Shown here piece after piece: positions 16,751 through 28,364 of a DNA stretch of 41,207 bases. The DNA comes from Actinopolymorpha alba DSM 45243. GTDB lineage: Bacteria; Actinomycetota; Actinomycetes; Propionibacteriales; Actinopolymorphaceae. The first letter of the stretch is position 1, and each line of letters opens with the position of its first letter. The DNA lies in NCBI RefSeq assembly GCF_000373925.1, contig NZ_KB892793.1, positions 1 through 41,207 of the forward strand, in the 5' to 3' direction. The position numbers were made by a program, and so were the translations under genes. A model generated the notes under the pieces. It was not told the DNA's origin and searched no databases. It was given only the letters and a program-made list of their open reading frames with translations.

Positions 16751-17938
16751 CTAGTCCTCCAGGACGGCCAGGCCGGGGAGCGTCTTGCCTTCGAGGTACT
16801 CAAGGCTCGCGCCACCACCGGTCGAGATGTGTCCGAACGCGTCCTCGGCGAAGCCGAGCGCGCGCACGGCCGCGGCGGAGTCACCACCGCCGACCACCGA
16901 GAGGCCGTCGATCTTGGTAAGCGCTTCGGCGACCGCACGGGTGCCCTCGGCGAACGCCGGGATCTCTGAGACGCCCATCGGGCCGTTCCAGAAGACCGTG
17001 TGCGCGTCGGCGAGCTTCTCGGCGAAGAGCCGGGCCGACTCCGGGCCGATGTCGACGCCCATCCGGTCCTTGGGGATCGCGTCGACCGGCACCACGGCGT
17101 GTTCAGCGTCGGCCGACACGGCGGTCGCCGCCACCACGTCGGTGGGGAGAACGATCCGGTCGCCGGCCTGCGTCAGGTAACCCTTGACGGTCTCGATCTG
17201 GTCGGCCTCGAGCAGGCTCTTGCCGATCTCGTAGCCCTGGGCGGCAAGGAAGGTGAAGACCATGCCGCCACCGATCAGCAACAGGTCGGCCTTGGCGAGC
17301 AGGTTGTCGATCACACCGAGCTTGTCGGACACCTTCGCGCCACCGAGGACGACGGCGTACGGCCGGTCGGGGGCCTCGGTGAGCTTGCGCAAGACCTCGA
17401 CCTCGTCGAGGACCAGTCCACCGGCCGCGTGCGGCAGGCGCTTGGCGACGTCGTAGACGCTCGCGTGCTTGCGGTGGACGGCGCCGAACCCGTCAGACAC
17501 GAACGCGTCCGCGAACGCCGCCAGCTCGTCGGCGAACGCCCCCCGCTCCGCGTCGTCCTTGCTGGTCTCACGCGAGTCGAAGCGGACGTTCTCGAGCAGG
17601 GCTACCTGGCCGTCGGCGAGGCCGTCCACCGTGGACCGCGCGCTCTCCCCCACCGTGTCGGTCGCGAACGCGACCGGCTGGCCGAGCAGCTCACCGAGCC
17701 GGGCTGCCACGGGCGCGAGGGAGTACCGCGACTCGGGCTCGCCCTTGGGACGCCCGAGGTGGGCGGTCACGACGACCCGCGCGCCCTTGTCGGTGAGAGC
17801 GCGGATCGTCGGGACGCTGGCGCGGATCCGGCCGTCGTCGGTGATCGTCGCCCCGTCGAGCGGGACGTTCAGATCCGAACGGACCAGGACCCGCCGGCCA
17901 CGCAGGTCGCCCAGGTCGTCGATAGTCGAAAGGGTCAC
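16751..17938 (-). CDS. pgk: Phosphoglycerate kinase
   Basis: The 395-residue two-domain kinase transfers phosphate from 1,3-bisphosphoglycerate to ADP. The N-terminal domain carries [13 protein letters not shown], the substrate region [12 protein letters not shown] and LLENVRFD. The C-terminal nucleotide domain carries [24 protein letters not shown] and the GGGDSAAAV loop. GTG 17938 (MTLSTIDDL) is chosen because the frame upstream overlaps gap and the family starts here; it is 11 bases after the gap stop. It lies between gap and tpiA in one operon. Confidence 0.97.
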   Translation of the reverse strand: MTLSTIDDLGDLRGRRVLVRSDLNVPLDGATITDDGRIRASVPTIRALTDKGARVVVTAHLGRPKGEPESRYSLAPVAARLGELLGQPVAFATDTVGESARSTVDGLADGQVALLENVRFDSRETSKDDAERGAFADELAAFADAFVSDGFGAVHRKHASVYDVAKRLPHAAGGLVLDEVEVLRKLTEAPDRPYAVVLGGAKVSDKLGVIDNLLAKADLLLIGGGMVFTFLAAQGYEIGKSLLEADQIETVKGYLTQAGDRIVLPTDVVAATAVSADAEHAVVPVDAIPKDRMGVDIGPESARLFAEKLADAHTVFWNGPMGVSEIPAFAEGTRAVAEALTKIDGLSVVGGGDSAAAVRALGFAEDAFGHISTGGGASLEYLEGKTLPGLAVLED

Positions 17939-17949
17939 GGCACCCTGGC

Positions 17950-19155
<1,206 letters not shown>

Positions 19156-19179
19156 GCCCTCGCGCGCCTCCGGCGCAGG

Positions 19180-20160
19180 TCAGGAGGTCATCATCTCGGG
19201 AGTGAGGCTCGCCTCCGTACCAGGAATCCCGAGGTCACCTGCCCGTTTGTCGGCCATCGCCAACAGCCGCCGGATCCGGCCCGCGATCGCGTCCTTGGTG
19301 AGCGGCGGTTCGTGGATCTGGCCGAGTTCTTCCAGGCTCGCCTGCTTATGCTCCAACCGCAGGCTGCCGGCGAGTTTCAGGTGGTCGGGTACCTCCTCGC
19401 CGAGGATCTCCAGGGCCCGCTGGACCCGCGCGCCGGCCGCCACCGCGGCCCGCGCCGAACGCCGGAGGTTGGCGTCGTCGAAGTTCGCGAGCCGGTTGGC
19501 GGTCGCGCGTACCTCGCGACGCATCCGGCGTTCTTCCCAGGCCATCAGACACTCGTGGGCGCCGAGGCGGGTGAGCAGCGCGCCGATCGCGTCGCCATCC
19601 CGGATCACCACCCGGTCGATGCCGCGCACCTCGCGCGCCTTGGCGGCGATGCCGATCCGGCGGGCCGCACCGACGAGCGCCAGCGCGGCTTCGGGGCCTG
19701 GGCAGGTCACCTCCAGCGAGGCCGACCGGCCCGGCTCGGTCAACGAACCGTGCGCGAGGAAGGCACCACGCCAGGCCGCCACCGCGTCGCAGGTCGAACC
19801 GTTCACCACCTGCGGGGGCAAACCACGCACCGGTCGACCGCGCCCATCGAGCAGGCCGGTCTGCCGGGCCAGCGCCTCGCCGTCCTTGACGACCCGCACC
19901 ACAAAGCGGTTAGCCCTGCGCAACCCACCCGGCGCCAGCACGAGGACGTCGCTACTGTGCCCGAACACCTCGGCGATCTCTCTGCGTAGTCGCCGCGCCG
20001 ACGCGCCCGTATCAAGCTCGGCCTCGATGACGATCCGCCCGCTGACGATATGCAGCCCTCCAGCGAACCGAAGCATCGAAGACACCTCTGCCTTGCGACA
20101 GCAGGGCTTCGTCACTGTCGTACCCGTGAGTTCTGCCTTGACCTGAGCCGTCATCGCCAT
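19180..20160 (-). CDS. whiA: Sporulation/cell-division regulator WhiA
   Basis: The 326-residue protein starts [12 protein letters not shown] and contains the family segments [19 protein letters not shown]-free LAGLIDADG-like domain (about 10-210, [13 protein letters not shown]), and a C-terminal helix-turn-helix ([25 protein letters not shown]). WhiA binds DNA directly and, with WhiB, drives sporulation septation genes in sporulating actinomycetes; in others it acts in division and chromosome segregation. It lacks the catalytic residues of homing endonucleases. It lies in the conserved order uvrC-rapZ-yvcK-whiA. A second ATG two codons in (20154) is also possible. Confidence 0.95.
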   Translation of the reverse strand: MAMTAQVKAELTGTTVTKPCCRKAEVSSMLRFAGGLHIVSGRIVIEAELDTGASARRLRREIAEVFGHSSDVLVLAPGGLRRANRFVVRVVKDGEALARQTGLLDGRGRPVRGLPPQVVNGSTCDAVAAWRGAFLAHGSLTEPGRSASLEVTCPGPEAALALVGAARRIGIAAKAREVRGIDRVVIRDGDAIGALLTRLGAHECLMAWEERRMRREVRATANRLANFDDANLRRSARAAVAAGARVQRALEILGEEVPDHLKLAGSLRLEHKQASLEELGQIHEPPLTKDAIAGRIRRLLAMADKRAGDLGIPGTEASLTPEMMTS

Positions 20161-20246
20161 GGCCTGATCCTGCCACGCATAAGGAATCCTTTCGGCAAAT
20201 GGGTCGAGCCAGCGATGGTTGACTCCTCTATTTTGGCCACACAGAG

Positions 20247-21308
20247 TTACATATCTAGCACTTTGGCGTAGACCTGGGCCAGGCGTTCGGGGTCGTGGCG
20301 CGCGGAACCGTCCTCGTGGGCAACATCAGCCACCACCAGATCCGCGCCCAGCATCGCGGCCGCGGCGGCGAGCGCCGGCTGGTCCGCGACAAACGCGTCG
20401 TCGGCAATCACCACATCGATCCGGAGGTCAGGCGCGTGTGCTGCGAGCACCTCCAGATGCCGCTCCGGTGAGAACCCCCGCGTCTCCCCCGCCTGCGGCG
20501 CGAGGTTGAGAGTCAGCACCCGGCGGGCCCGGGTCTCGTGCAGGGCGGCAGCCAACTCCGGCACCAGCAGGTGGACCAGCACGCTCGTGAACCACGAGCC
20601 GGGACCCAGCACCACACCGTCGGCTGCCCGCAGCGCCTCGACCGCCTCGGGGCACGCCGGAGGGTTCGGGGGTTCGAGGGCCACGCTGCGGACCCGTCCG
20701 GTAGTCGCCGCGACCTTCGACTGCCCGCGTACGACCCGCACCACGGCCGGGTCCAGCGGATCCAGCCCTTCCACCTGCGCGGTGATCTCCAACGGCACCG
20801 AGCACATCGGGAGTACCCGACCACGCGCGCCCAACAGTCGGCCCACCCAGTCCAGGCCGTCCACATGCAGGCCGTTCCCGCCGAGCCGCTCAGTGCCTAT
20901 GGTCGCGTTCGGCTCCTCGCTCCCTCCGCGGCCCACTCGTCCCTCGCTACCCACTCCGCTCGCTCGCTCGCCGAGCCGCTCCCACAACGCGACGATCAGC
21001 AGGTTGCCCACCGCGTGGCCGGCGAGCTCGCTGTCCCTGGAGAACCGGTGCTGCAACACCTCGGCCCAGGTGCGTCCCCACTCGTCGTCGCCGCACAACG
21101 CGGCCAGCGCCTGCCGCAGGTCACCCGGTGGGAGTACGCCGAACTCCTTACGGAGGCGTCCCGACGAGCCACCGTCGTCCGCCACGGTCACGACGGCTGT
21201 GAGCTGCTCGGTGACCTTCCGCAGGGCGGTGAGCGAGGCGGCCAGGCCATGCCCGCCGCCGAGGGCCACGATCTTCGGATCCGGCGGACCGGCGTACGGG
21301 GCACTCAC
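20247..21308 (-). CDS. yvcK: Gluconeogenesis factor YvcK/CofD-like, with 30-residue insertion
   Basis: The 353-residue protein has the CofD-like nucleotide-binding motifs [19 protein letters not shown] and [44 protein letters not shown] and [18 protein letters not shown]. YvcK binds UDP-GlcNAc and is needed for growth on gluconeogenic carbon and for envelope homeostasis. GTG 21308 is taken as the start just before the conserved core; its ribosome site is weak. Residues about 110-139 are a Gly/Glu/Arg-rich insertion that family members lack, encoded by a 90-bp segment bounded by 13-bp direct repeats (20879-20981). Without it the frame reads smoothly from ALWERLG to [11 protein letters not shown]. 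Confidence 0.92.
   Translation of the reverse strand: MSAPYAGPPDPKIVALGGGHGLAASLTALRKVTEQLTAVVTVADDGGSSGRLRKEFGVLPPGDLRQALAALCGDDEWGRTWAEVLQHRFSRDSELAGHAVGNLLIVALWERLGERASGVGSEGRVGRGGSEEPNATIGTERLGGNGLHVDGLDWVGRLLGARGRVLPMCSVPLEITAQVEGLDPLDPAVVRVVRGQSKVAATTGRVRSVALEPPNPPACPEAVEALRAADGVVLGPGSWFTSVLVHLLVPELAAALHETRARRVLTLNLAPQAGETRGFSPERHLEVLAAHAPDLRIDVVIADDAFVADQPALAAAAAMLGADLVVADVAHEDGSARHDPERLAQVYAKVLDM
20879..20981 (-). repeat. 90-bp in-frame insertion flanked by 13-bp direct repeats in yvcK
   Basis: CGCCGAGCCGCTC occurs at 20879-20891 and again at 20969-20981, exactly 90 bases apart. The 77 bases between are a purine-rich low-complexity run on the coding strand (GAGCGAGCG, GTAGCGAGG, GGGAGCGAGG). 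Precise loss of one repeat plus the spacer would remove 30 codons and restore the family sequence. The run resembles GAGCGAGC-type repeats found between genes, as at 37423-37500. Confidence 0.8.
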
Positions 21309-21348
21309 GCACAGGCCCCGTCGTCGAGGCGACCTCTCATGCGCGCCG

Positions 21349-22218
21349 TCATTCGCGGCCCAGGTCACGGTGGAGGACGAGATTGCCGATGCCGTCAGAC
21401 CGCAGGCGCGAGCCGAGTTCCTCTGCCATTGCCACACTCCGATGCTTTCCGCCGGTACAGCCGACCGCGATCGTCACGAAACGCTTACCCTCTCGTAGAT
21501 ACCCCCGTGCCAACAGGCCAACGAGACTTTCGTACTGATCAAGGAACGGCAAAGCATCGTCCTGCTTGAGAACGTAGTCGCGAACGTCGGGGTCGAGACC
21601 CGTCTGCCCGCGCAGCTCCGGCTCCCAGTACGGGTTGGGAAGGAACCTGCAGTCGACGACGAGATCGGCGTCGACGGGGATGCCGTACTTGTAGCCGAAC
21701 GACACAATGGTCGCCTGGAGCGCGTGGTCGTCAGCACCGCCGAAGGCGTTGACGAGCTTGGCGGCGAGCTGGTGGACGTTGAGGTTGGACGTGTCGATGA
21801 CCAGGTCGGCGTCGCCCCGCAGCTCCCGCAACGCCTCGCGTTCCCGGGCGATTCCGTCGAGGACCCGCCCGTCGCCCTGGAGTGGGTGCGGCCGCCGCAC
21901 GCTCTCGTAGCGGCGTACGAGCACCTCGTCGCTCGCCTCGAGGAACAGCAGCATCGGGCGCACCTCGCGCGCCCGCAACGCTTCCAGCGCCCCCTGTAGT
22001 GCGGCGAAGAACGAACCGGACCGGACGTCGACCACGACGGCGATCCGCGACACCGACCGGTCACCACCGCCGACCAGCTTCACGATCGTCGGCAGCAGCT
22101 CGGGCGGCAGGTTGTCGACGACGAACCAGCCGAGGTCCTCGAGGACGTCGGCCGCGGCGCTCCGCCCCGCTCCGGACATGCCGGAGACAAGGACGAGCTC
22201 AGGTGGAGGCGTTGCCAT
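21349..22218 (-). CDS. rapZ: RNase adapter / nucleotide-binding protein RapZ
   Basis: The 289-residue protein has the P-loop [12 protein letters not shown] (residues about 11-22), [32 protein letters not shown] and the C-terminal [15 protein letters not shown]. In enterobacteria RapZ guides RNase E to a regulatory RNA of amino-sugar synthesis; in actinomycetes it is a nucleotide-binding protein of less certain role, linked to YvcK by gene order and perhaps by UDP-GlcNAc metabolism. ATG 22218 overlaps the 3' end of uvrC by 20 bases, so expression is coupled. Confidence 0.95.
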   Translation of the reverse strand: MATPPPELVLVSGMSGAGRSAAADVLEDLGWFVVDNLPPELLPTIVKLVGGGDRSVSRIAVVVDVRSGSFFAALQGALEALRAREVRPMLLFLEASDEVLVRRYESVRRPHPLQGDGRVLDGIAREREALRELRGDADLVIDTSNLNVHQLAAKLVNAFGGADDHALQATIVSFGYKYGIPVDADLVVDCRFLPNPYWEPELRGQTGLDPDVRDYVLKQDDALPFLDQYESLVGLLARGYLREGKRFVTIAVGCTGGKHRSVAMAEELGSRLRSDGIGNLVLHRDLGRE

Positions 22219-24478
22219 GACTCACTCCCCGTGTGTGTTCAAGAGAAGGCATGATGCCTGCGTTCTCCATCTCCGCCGACGGCGGGTCGGGTGTCGGATC
22301 CTCTGGTGAGCTTTCGGTCGCGGTGTCGTCGTCGGTCGCGGGCGCACCGCTGGGTGCGCTGTCACCCTCGATCGCGGTGTCGTCGTCGAGGATTTCGCCG
22401 GTCGCGGTGTTGATCGCCGGCCGGGCGGCCCCCGGCTTATGCAACGCCGCCACCACCGCCTCGGCGGTGCGCGTGCCGATCCCTGGCACCTCCGCGACCT
22501 CCTCGACGGACGCCGCCCGCAGCCGCTTCAACGACCCGAACTTCCGCAGGAGTGCCTTGCGCCGGGTCTCCCCCAACCCGGGCACGTCGTCGAGAATGCT
22601 CTCGACCATCGACTTGGAGCGCTTCTGCCGGTGGAACGTGATCGCGAAGCGGTGTGCCTCGTCGCGGACCCGCTGCAGGAGATAGAGCCCCTCGCTGGTG
22701 CGCGGCATGATCACGGGGTCCTCCTGGCCCGGCAACCACACTTCCTCAAGGCGCTTGGCGAGGCCCGCAACGGGGATGTCATCGATACCGAGTTCGTCGA
22801 GCGCCCGCTGGGTAGCCGCCACCTGGGGCGGGCCACCGTCGACGACCAGAAGCCCCGGGGCGTAGGCGAACCTGCGCTGCCGACCCGTCTCAGGGTCGAT
22901 CCCGGCGGGTACGCCGGCGGGCGCGGTGGCACCGGCCGTCGCGGCGGCAGCGGGTTGCTCGGCGCCTGCTTCGCCGTGGGGTTCGTCGGCCTCAGCACTG
23001 TCCGCCTCGGGGCCATCAGCGATTTCGCCGGTCTCCGACCGCTCGTCGAGGTAGCGCTGGAACCTCCGGGTGATGACCTCGTGGATGGCCGCCACGTCGC
23101 TGGAGCCGCGCGGCCCCTCCTCGTCCATGAGCGCACCGCTCATCGCCTTTCCCCGCGCCTTGACGGTGAACCTGCGGTAGTCGCTCTTGCGGGGCAGACC
23201 GTCCTCGAAAACCACCATCGACGCGACGACGTTGGACCCCTGGAGGTTGGAGACGTCGTAGCACTCGATCCGCAGCGGCGCCTCGTCGAGCCCGAGCGCC
23301 TCCTGGATCTCCTGCAGGGCACGGCTCCGAGTCGTGAGGTCGCTCGCCCGCTTGGTCTTGTGCAGGCCGAGCGCCTGGTGGGCGTTGCGGGCGACCGTCT
23401 CGAGCAAGGCCCTCTTGTCACCTCGCTGGGGCACCCGCAGATCGACCCGGGCGGCACGGCGTTCGGCCAACCAGTCGGCAAGGGCCGCACTCTCGGTCGG
23501 CAGGGCCGGGACGAGTACCTCCCGCGGCACCGCCTCACCGGACTCCGCGCCGTACAGCTGGGTGAGGAGGCGTTCGACGAGTTCCCCTGTGCCCGCGTCG
23601 TCGGTCTTGTCGGCGACCCATCCCCGCTGGCCACGGATGCGGCCGCCGCGGACGTGGAACACCTGGACGGCGACCTCGAGCTGGTCTTCGGACAGCGCGA
23701 TCACGTCGGCGTCGGTGCCGTCAGGCAGGACGACGGTGTTCTTTTCCAGGGCCCGCTCGAGCGCCTTCAGGTCGTCGCGGAGCTTGGCGGCGCGCTCGAA
23801 CTCAAGCTGCGAGGCGGCCTCCTTCATCTGGCGCTCGACCCGCTTGAGGTACGGCGCGGCGTGGCCCGACATGAAGTCGCAGAAGTCCTCGACGATCCGG
23901 CGGTGCTCCTCCTCCGAGACCCGGCCGACACAGGGCGCGGAACACTTGCCGATGTAGCCGAGCAGGCACGGTCGACCGATCTGCCCGGCCCGCTTGAACA
24001 CACCCTTGGAGCAGGTGCGGGCCGGGAACACCCGCAGCAGCAGGTCGAGCGTCTCGCGGATCGCCCAGGCGTGGGAGTACGGACCGAAGTACCTCACGCC
24101 CTTCTTCTTCGCCCCGCGCATCACCTGCAGCCGGGGGAACTCCTCGTTGAGCGTGACGGCGAGCCAGGGGTAGCTCTTGTCGTCGCGGTACTTGACGTTG
24201 AAGCGCGGGTCATATTCCTTGATCCAGGTGTACTCCAGCTGCAGCGCCTCGACCTCGGTGTTGACGACCGTCCACTCGACCTTGGACGCGGTCTGCACCA
24301 TCGCCTGGGTGCGCGGGTGGAGGGCCGCGAGATCGGCGAAGTACGACGCGAGTCGGGAGCGCAGGCTCTTGGCCTTGCCGACGTAGATGACCCGGCGGCG
24401 GTCGTCGAGGAATCGATAAACCCCCGGCGCGTCGGGAACCGAGCCCGGCGCCGGCCGATAGGTTGCGGGATCTGCCAC
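22199..24478 (-). CDS. uvrC: Excinuclease ABC subunit UvrC
   Basis: The 759-residue protein makes the two incisions in nucleotide excision repair. In order: GIY-YIG nuclease (GVYRFLDD...[14 protein letters not shown], about 18-95), UvrBC coiled-coil motif ([17 protein letters not shown], about 210-240), the RNase H-like second nuclease ([18 protein letters not shown], later [11 protein letters not shown]) and tandem helix-hairpin-helix ([31 protein letters not shown]). An Ala-rich acidic insertion (about 500-550) and an 80-residue acidic tail make it longer than usual. GTG 24478 ([19 protein letters not shown]) is the family start; GTG 24520 upstream is possible. Confidence 0.95.
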   Translation of the reverse strand: MADPATYRPAPGSVPDAPGVYRFLDDRRRVIYVGKAKSLRSRLASYFADLAALHPRTQAMVQTASKVEWTVVNTEVEALQLEYTWIKEYDPRFNVKYRDDKSYPWLAVTLNEEFPRLQVMRGAKKKGVRYFGPYSHAWAIRETLDLLLRVFPARTCSKGVFKRAGQIGRPCLLGYIGKCSAPCVGRVSEEEHRRIVEDFCDFMSGHAAPYLKRVERQMKEAASQLEFERAAKLRDDLKALERALEKNTVVLPDGTDADVIALSEDQLEVAVQVFHVRGGRIRGQRGWVADKTDDAGTGELVERLLTQLYGAESGEAVPREVLVPALPTESAALADWLAERRAARVDLRVPQRGDKRALLETVARNAHQALGLHKTKRASDLTTRSRALQEIQEALGLDEAPLRIECYDVSNLQGSNVVASMVVFEDGLPRKSDYRRFTVKARGKAMSGALMDEEGPRGSSDVAAIHEVITRRFQRYLDERSETGEIADGPEADSAEADEPHGEAGAEQPAAAATAGATAPAGVPAGIDPETGRQRRFAYAPGLLVVDGGPPQVAATQRALDELGIDDIPVAGLAKRLEEVWLPGQEDPVIMPRTSEGLYLLQRVRDEAHRFAITFHRQKRSKSMVESILDDVPGLGETRRKALLRKFGSLKRLRAASVEEVAEVPGIGTRTAEAVVAALHKPGAARPAINTATGEILDDDTAIEGDSAPSGAPATDDDTATESSPEDPTPDPPSAEMENAGIMPSLEHTRGVSHGNAST

Positions 24479-24573
24479 TTTTCTGAGCCTAGGCGACGGC
24501 TCCCCCAGCGCGGGCCGCACCCATGCCGACCGGAGCCGGGTTCGGGCACCTTTGAGTGATACGTCCGCCGGCA

Positions 24574-24651
24574 GCGGAGTTGATCAACGGTCTCGATTCC
24601 GGCACTGGTCCGCGGCGGGTGTCCGAATCGCGCACCATTGATCAACTCCGC
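24574..24651. repeat. Dispersed palindromic element, copy 1
   Basis: A 78-base imperfect palindrome lies between uvrC and the Rieske gene. Outer arms GCGGAGTTGATCAA / TTGATCAACTCCGC are perfect. Pairing continues inward past CGATTC/GAATCG to GGCAC/GTGTC, leaving a loop of about 13 bases. Each arm carries the self-palindrome GTTGATCAAC (ATTGATCAAC on the right). A related element is at 36271-36341. Confidence 0.85.
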
Positions 24652-24687
24652 CCGCTTCAGAGACGTGTCCGCGGCGTCGGCTGGACT

Positions 24688-25245
24688 TCAGGCGAGGGTG
24701 ATCGAGTCGCCGTCGACCTTGATCTGCGCGGCGGGAAGCGGCCGCGTGGCCGGCCCCGACTGCACACTGCCGTCGGTGGCGCTGAACCTGCTCTGGTGGA
24801 AGGGGCAGATGATCGTGCCGCTCTGCACGTTCCGGACCAGGTTTCCCTTGTGCGTACACACCGCACTGAACGCCTTGAACGTCCCGGCCTCCGGCTGCGT
24901 CACGACCACCTTCTGGTCGGGGAAGACCTTGCCACCCGCCACCGGGATGTCGGAGGTCTTGGCGAGCACGGCCGCTGCCGCGGTGGACTCCGGCGTGGTC
25001 TCCTCCGCGCTCGGAGTCTCCTTCGCCGGCGTGGACTCCTGCTCTGTCGGCGTCGCGGCGCTGTCGTCGCCGGAGGTGCTGGTGGTGTCGTCACCTCCGC
25101 CGCAGGCGACGAGGATGGGTACGGCGGCGCCGGCCAGGGCGAGGCATCCGAGCACGCGCCGGCGGGTCAGCGCGGACGCGGCGTTCTCGGACACGGCGTT
25201 CTCAATGGGCGCGGCGTTCGGGGTGGGTGGCTCGAATGTCTGCAT
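24688..25245 (-). CDS. Rieske [2Fe-2S] lipoprotein
   Basis: The 185-residue protein has an N-terminal tail with a twin-Arg export signal (TRRRVLGCLALAGAAVPIL) and a lipobox ending LVAC at about residue 49. It should therefore be exported folded and anchored by lipid. A Thr/Glu/Ser-rich linker (about 55-95) leads to a Rieske domain with CTHKGN and CPFHQSRFSATDG, the C-x-H and C-x2-H ligands of the cluster. The electron partner is unknown; it is not next to cytochrome bc genes. ATG 25245 is chosen because AAGGCA lies close upstream and the signal begins there. Confidence 0.9.
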   Translation of the reverse strand: MQTFEPPTPNAAPIENAVSENAASALTRRRVLGCLALAGAAVPILVACGGGDDTTSTSGDDSAATPTEQESTPAKETPSAEETTPESTAAAAVLAKTSDIPVAGGKVFPDQKVVVTQPEAGTFKAFSAVCTHKGNLVRNVQSGTIICPFHQSRFSATDGSVQSGPATRPLPAAQIKVDGDSITLA

Positions 25246-25356
25246 GTGCTGCCTTTTCCGTCGCGGGTTCGGGGTCAACCTTCTGCTCCCAGACACGAAA
25301 GGTCCAGCAGACTGGTTCACGGGCGAGGCAAATCCTGAGTGAACACCGCAGCACAT

Positions 25357-25376
25357 CGCACTTAGGACAAAGTGCG
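25357..25376. promoter_or_regulatory. Hairpin/operator-like palindrome upstream of Rieske gene
   Basis: CGCACTT and AAGTGCG (7 bp, perfect) flank AGGACA, 112 bases upstream of the Rieske start and 51 bases after the end of the LarA-like gene. It could end the LarA-like transcript or act as an operator for the Rieske gene; both read on the minus strand. Confidence 0.35.
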
Positions 25377-25426
25377 CAGAAACTCATCGCGCGCTGAGGG
25401 CCCGATCTGCGCGCCGGCCGGGAGAG

Positions 25427-26758
25427 TCAGAGGGCGTCCGGCCAGGCGGGCAGTGCACCCTCCGGGGTACAGGCGAACGGCGCCGGCTCGTCAATGATCT
25501 CCAGCTGCGGCTGTGCCTCCACCTCGGCCCGCAGGCTCTCCGCCACCAGCAGGTGAACCGTGTCGAGGGTGTCGTGGACGCGGACCAGCCGGACGTTCTC
25601 GAGGTCGGGGCGCCCGCACATGAGGATGGCGGCGGCCACCGCGTCCCGGTCCGTCGGCAGCGCGATCGGCAGCTTGGCCCGGCGTACACCCCCGATGCCT
25701 GACGTCATCGCGTTGACGTACACCGCGTGCAGGTCGATGTCCTCCAGGACGCGGAACGGCACGAAGTCGGCCAGGCCCACGCCGACCGCGTTGCCGTACG
25801 ACGCCTTGCTGATCGCGTGCACGGTGATGGTGGTGATCTGGGGACGCGGGGGTTCGGGTACGCCGGGGATCCACATCCGGCCGATGACGTTGGTGTCCAA
25901 GCCGGAGCCCGACTTGTCCTTGCCGAGCTCGTCGACCACCAGGACGTCGAGGTCGTCGAACGGCAGCCGCCCGAGCAGCCGGCCAGCCTCGGCGAGCAGG
26001 GCGGTCTCGGCTGGTCCGGCGATACCGTCCGGCTCCACGAACGCGACCCGGGCGGTGCGCTCGTGGGCGTTCTCCACGATGCCGAGGCCACCCAGGACCC
26101 GGCCGGTGTCCACGATGTGCCGCGCCACCGCCGGAATCCAGCGGGCGAGCCCGGCCGATCCGTACAGGTGGATCCCTTCCGCCCCGCGCTGCTTTCCCAG
26201 CCCGATCGCGGCGATCTTGGCCAGGCCGCTCTCCACCTCACCGTGGAAGTCGGTGTGCGGCTTGATCCGGTTGACCAGCAGGATCCCGTCGGCCTGCGCG
26301 GCGTTGGCGTCAAGGTGGACCTGCGGACCGTCGGCCACCCGGCCGAGCACCACGGTGTCCATCGTCGCCCGCACCGGGACGCCCATCGACTCCTCGGTGA
26401 TGCCGTACGACGCCAGAACGGCCAGCTGCCCCTCCGCGGTGGCGCCACCGTGCGAGCCCATCGCGGGTACGACGAACGGCGCGGCGCCCGCGTCCCGCAG
26501 CCAGTCACAGGCCGCTCGTACGACGATCGCGAGGTCGTGGATGCCACGGCTGCCCGCGGTCACCGCGACGCTCATCCCTGGCCGGATCCTGGCCTGGAGC
26601 GGGGCCAGCTCCCGCCGGGTCGCCGCCGCCACGTCGGACTCGGTGGGTACGTCATACCTCTGGCGGACCGGCAGGAGTCTCGGGAACGGCGCCCGCGGCG
26701 CCATCCCGCGGACCCGCTCGAAGGGCCCCAGGCCAGGTCGCTCGATCATCTCGGTCAT
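25427..26758 (-). CDS. LarA-like (DUF2088) racemase-family protein
   Basis: The 443-residue protein has the lactate racemase N-terminal domain pattern: VTAGSRGIHDLA, VPAMGSHGGATAEGQ, and NRIKPHTDFHGEVESGLAKI with IGLGKQRGAEGIH. In LarA the corresponding His and Lys residues hold the nickel-pincer cofactor; here candidate His and Lys are present, but whether the cofactor is used is not known. No cofactor synthesis genes (larB, larC, larE) are nearby. It starts at ATG 26758 with GGGAGG 7 bases upstream, 42 bases after the UxaA-type dehydratase, so it probably acts in the same pathway on a sugar acid or hydroxy acid. The exact reaction is open. Confidence 0.8.
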   Translation of the reverse strand: MTEMIERPGLGPFERVRGMAPRAPFPRLLPVRQRYDVPTESDVAAATRRELAPLQARIRPGMSVAVTAGSRGIHDLAIVVRAACDWLRDAGAAPFVVPAMGSHGGATAEGQLAVLASYGITEESMGVPVRATMDTVVLGRVADGPQVHLDANAAQADGILLVNRIKPHTDFHGEVESGLAKIAAIGLGKQRGAEGIHLYGSAGLARWIPAVARHIVDTGRVLGGLGIVENAHERTARVAFVEPDGIAGPAETALLAEAGRLLGRLPFDDLDVLVVDELGKDKSGSGLDTNVIGRMWIPGVPEPPRPQITTITVHAISKASYGNAVGVGLADFVPFRVLEDIDLHAVYVNAMTSGIGGVRRAKLPIALPTDRDAVAAAILMCGRPDLENVRLVRVHDTLDTVHLLVAESLRAEVEAQPQLEIIDEPAPFACTPEGALPAWPDAL

Positions 26759-26800
26759 CCCGAAACCTCCCCGCGCGGGCTCAGCTCACCGTGCTCCGAC

Positions 26801-28345
26801 TCACATCACCGCACCGAGCTGCCACGGCACGAACTCCTCGTCGCCGTAGCCGAGTTCCTCGCTCTTGGTCTGCTTGCCCGACGCGACCGCGAGCACCTCG
26901 TCGAAGATCTGCCGTCCGACCTCCGCGACGCTGGCGCCGCCGTCGGCGACCACACCGCAGTTGAGGTCCATGTCGTCGGTCATGCGTTCGTACATGGGCG
27001 TGTTGGTCGCGAGCTTGATCGAGGGCGTCGGCTTGCACCCGAACGCCGACCCGCGACCCGTCGTGAAGCACAGCACCTGCGACCCGCCGGCCACCATGCC
27101 CGTCGCGTTCACCGGGTCGTAGCCGGGTGTGTCCATGAAGACCAGGCCCTTGGCGGTGATCTCCTGGGCGAACTCCACCACGTCGGCGAGGTTGGTCGTG
27201 CCGCCCTTGGCCGCGGCGCCCAGCGACTTCTCCAGGATCGTGGTGAGGCCGCCGGCCTTGTTGCCGGGCGAGGGGTTGTTGTCCATCGAGCCGCCGTGCT
27301 TGGCGGTGTAGTCCTCCCACCAGCGGATCCGCTCGATCAGCTTCTCCCCTACCTTCTGGCTCACCGCGCGCCGCGCGAGCAGGTGCTCGGCACCGTAGAT
27401 CTCCGGGGTCTCACCGAAGACCGCCGCGCCACCGTGCGCGACGAGCAGGTCGGCCGCGGCGCCGAGTGCGGGGTTGGCGGTGATGCCGGAATACCCGTCG
27501 GAGCCGCCGCACTCCATGGCGAGGATGAGTTCGCTCGCGGAGACGGTCTGGCGGGTGACGTTGTTGACGTCCGGCAGCATCTCCTTGATCCGGGCGATGC
27601 CCTCGGCGACCGTCTTGCGGGTGCCGCCGAGTTCCTGGATCGTCATCGGCACGGTGATCTTGTGGGCTGGGATCTGCCAGTGCTCGACGAGGGACGCGAC
27701 CTGGTTGACCTCGCAGCCGAGGCCGAGGACGAGGAAGCCGGCGAAGTTCGGGTGGTTGGCGTACCCCGTGAGCGTCCTGCGCAGCACCTCGAATCCCTCG
27801 CTGCCGGGGCCCGCCATCCCGCAGCCGGTGTCGTGGGTGAGCGAGACGACGCCGTCGACGTTCGGGAACTCCTCGAGGCCGTCGTACTTGAACCGTTCGG
27901 CGATCAGCTTGGCCGCCGTCGCCGAGCAGTTCACGGTGGTGAGGATGCCGATGTAGTTGCGGGTCGCGGGGCGGCCCTCGGGCCGGATGATGCCCTGGAA
28001 CGTCGCCCGCGCGGTCTCCGGGACGAACTCGGTCGGGCGTACGTCGACGCCGAAGTCGTACGCCCGCTCGAACATCTGGAACGCCGTGTTGTGGGTGTGC
28101 ACGTGCCGCCCCGGCGCGATGGACTCGCTGGCGAACCCGATGACCTGGCCGTACTTGCGGACCGGCTCCCCCTCGGCGACGGGGGCGACGGCGACCTTGT
28201 GCCCGCTCGGGACCGCGTCGGTCAGGTCCAGCGTCCCGCCGGCCGGCAGCGCGTAGGTGCCGGGGTCGAGGTCGCGCATCGCGATCACGACGTTGTCATC
28301 CGCGTGCAACCGCAGCGTCAGGTCGGCAAGAGCCGGAGCGCCCAT
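26801..28345 (-). CDS. uxaA: Altronate/galactarate dehydratase-type protein (UxaA family)
   Basis: The 514-residue protein joins an N-terminal SAF domain (VVIAMRDLDPGTYAL, HVHTHNTA, about 15-95) to the large dehydratase domain (about 110-505) with RNYIGILTTVNCSATAAKL, SLTHDTGCGM, LVLGLGCEVNQ, LAMECGGSDGYSGITANPAL and a C-terminal GRGSAFGCKPTPSIKLATNT. It should dehydrate an aldonate or aldarate (altronate, galactarate or similar) to a 2-keto-3-deoxy acid, using an iron centre. ATG 28345 is chosen over an upstream TTG. It heads an operon with the LarA-like gene and is divergent from a GntR regulator, with a palindrome 20 bases upstream of the start. Confidence 0.92.
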   Translation of the reverse strand: MGAPALADLTLRLHADDNVVIAMRDLDPGTYALPAGGTLDLTDAVPSGHKVAVAPVAEGEPVRKYGQVIGFASESIAPGRHVHTHNTAFQMFERAYDFGVDVRPTEFVPETARATFQGIIRPEGRPATRNYIGILTTVNCSATAAKLIAERFKYDGLEEFPNVDGVVSLTHDTGCGMAGPGSEGFEVLRRTLTGYANHPNFAGFLVLGLGCEVNQVASLVEHWQIPAHKITVPMTIQELGGTRKTVAEGIARIKEMLPDVNNVTRQTVSASELILAMECGGSDGYSGITANPALGAAADLLVAHGGAAVFGETPEIYGAEHLLARRAVSQKVGEKLIERIRWWEDYTAKHGGSMDNNPSPGNKAGGLTTILEKSLGAAAKGGTTNLADVVEFAQEITAKGLVFMDTPGYDPVNATGMVAGGSQVLCFTTGRGSAFGCKPTPSIKLATNTPMYERMTDDMDLNCGVVADGGASVAEVGRQIFDEVLAVASGKQTKSEELGYGDEEFVPWQLGAVM

Positions 28346-28364
28346 GGGTACGCCACCCTCCAAG

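Noticed and set aside
22439-24559. 706-codon open frame antisense to uvrC
   Set aside because: Arg/Leu/Gly-rich composition without motifs; a by-product of high GC content opposite a well-supported gene.
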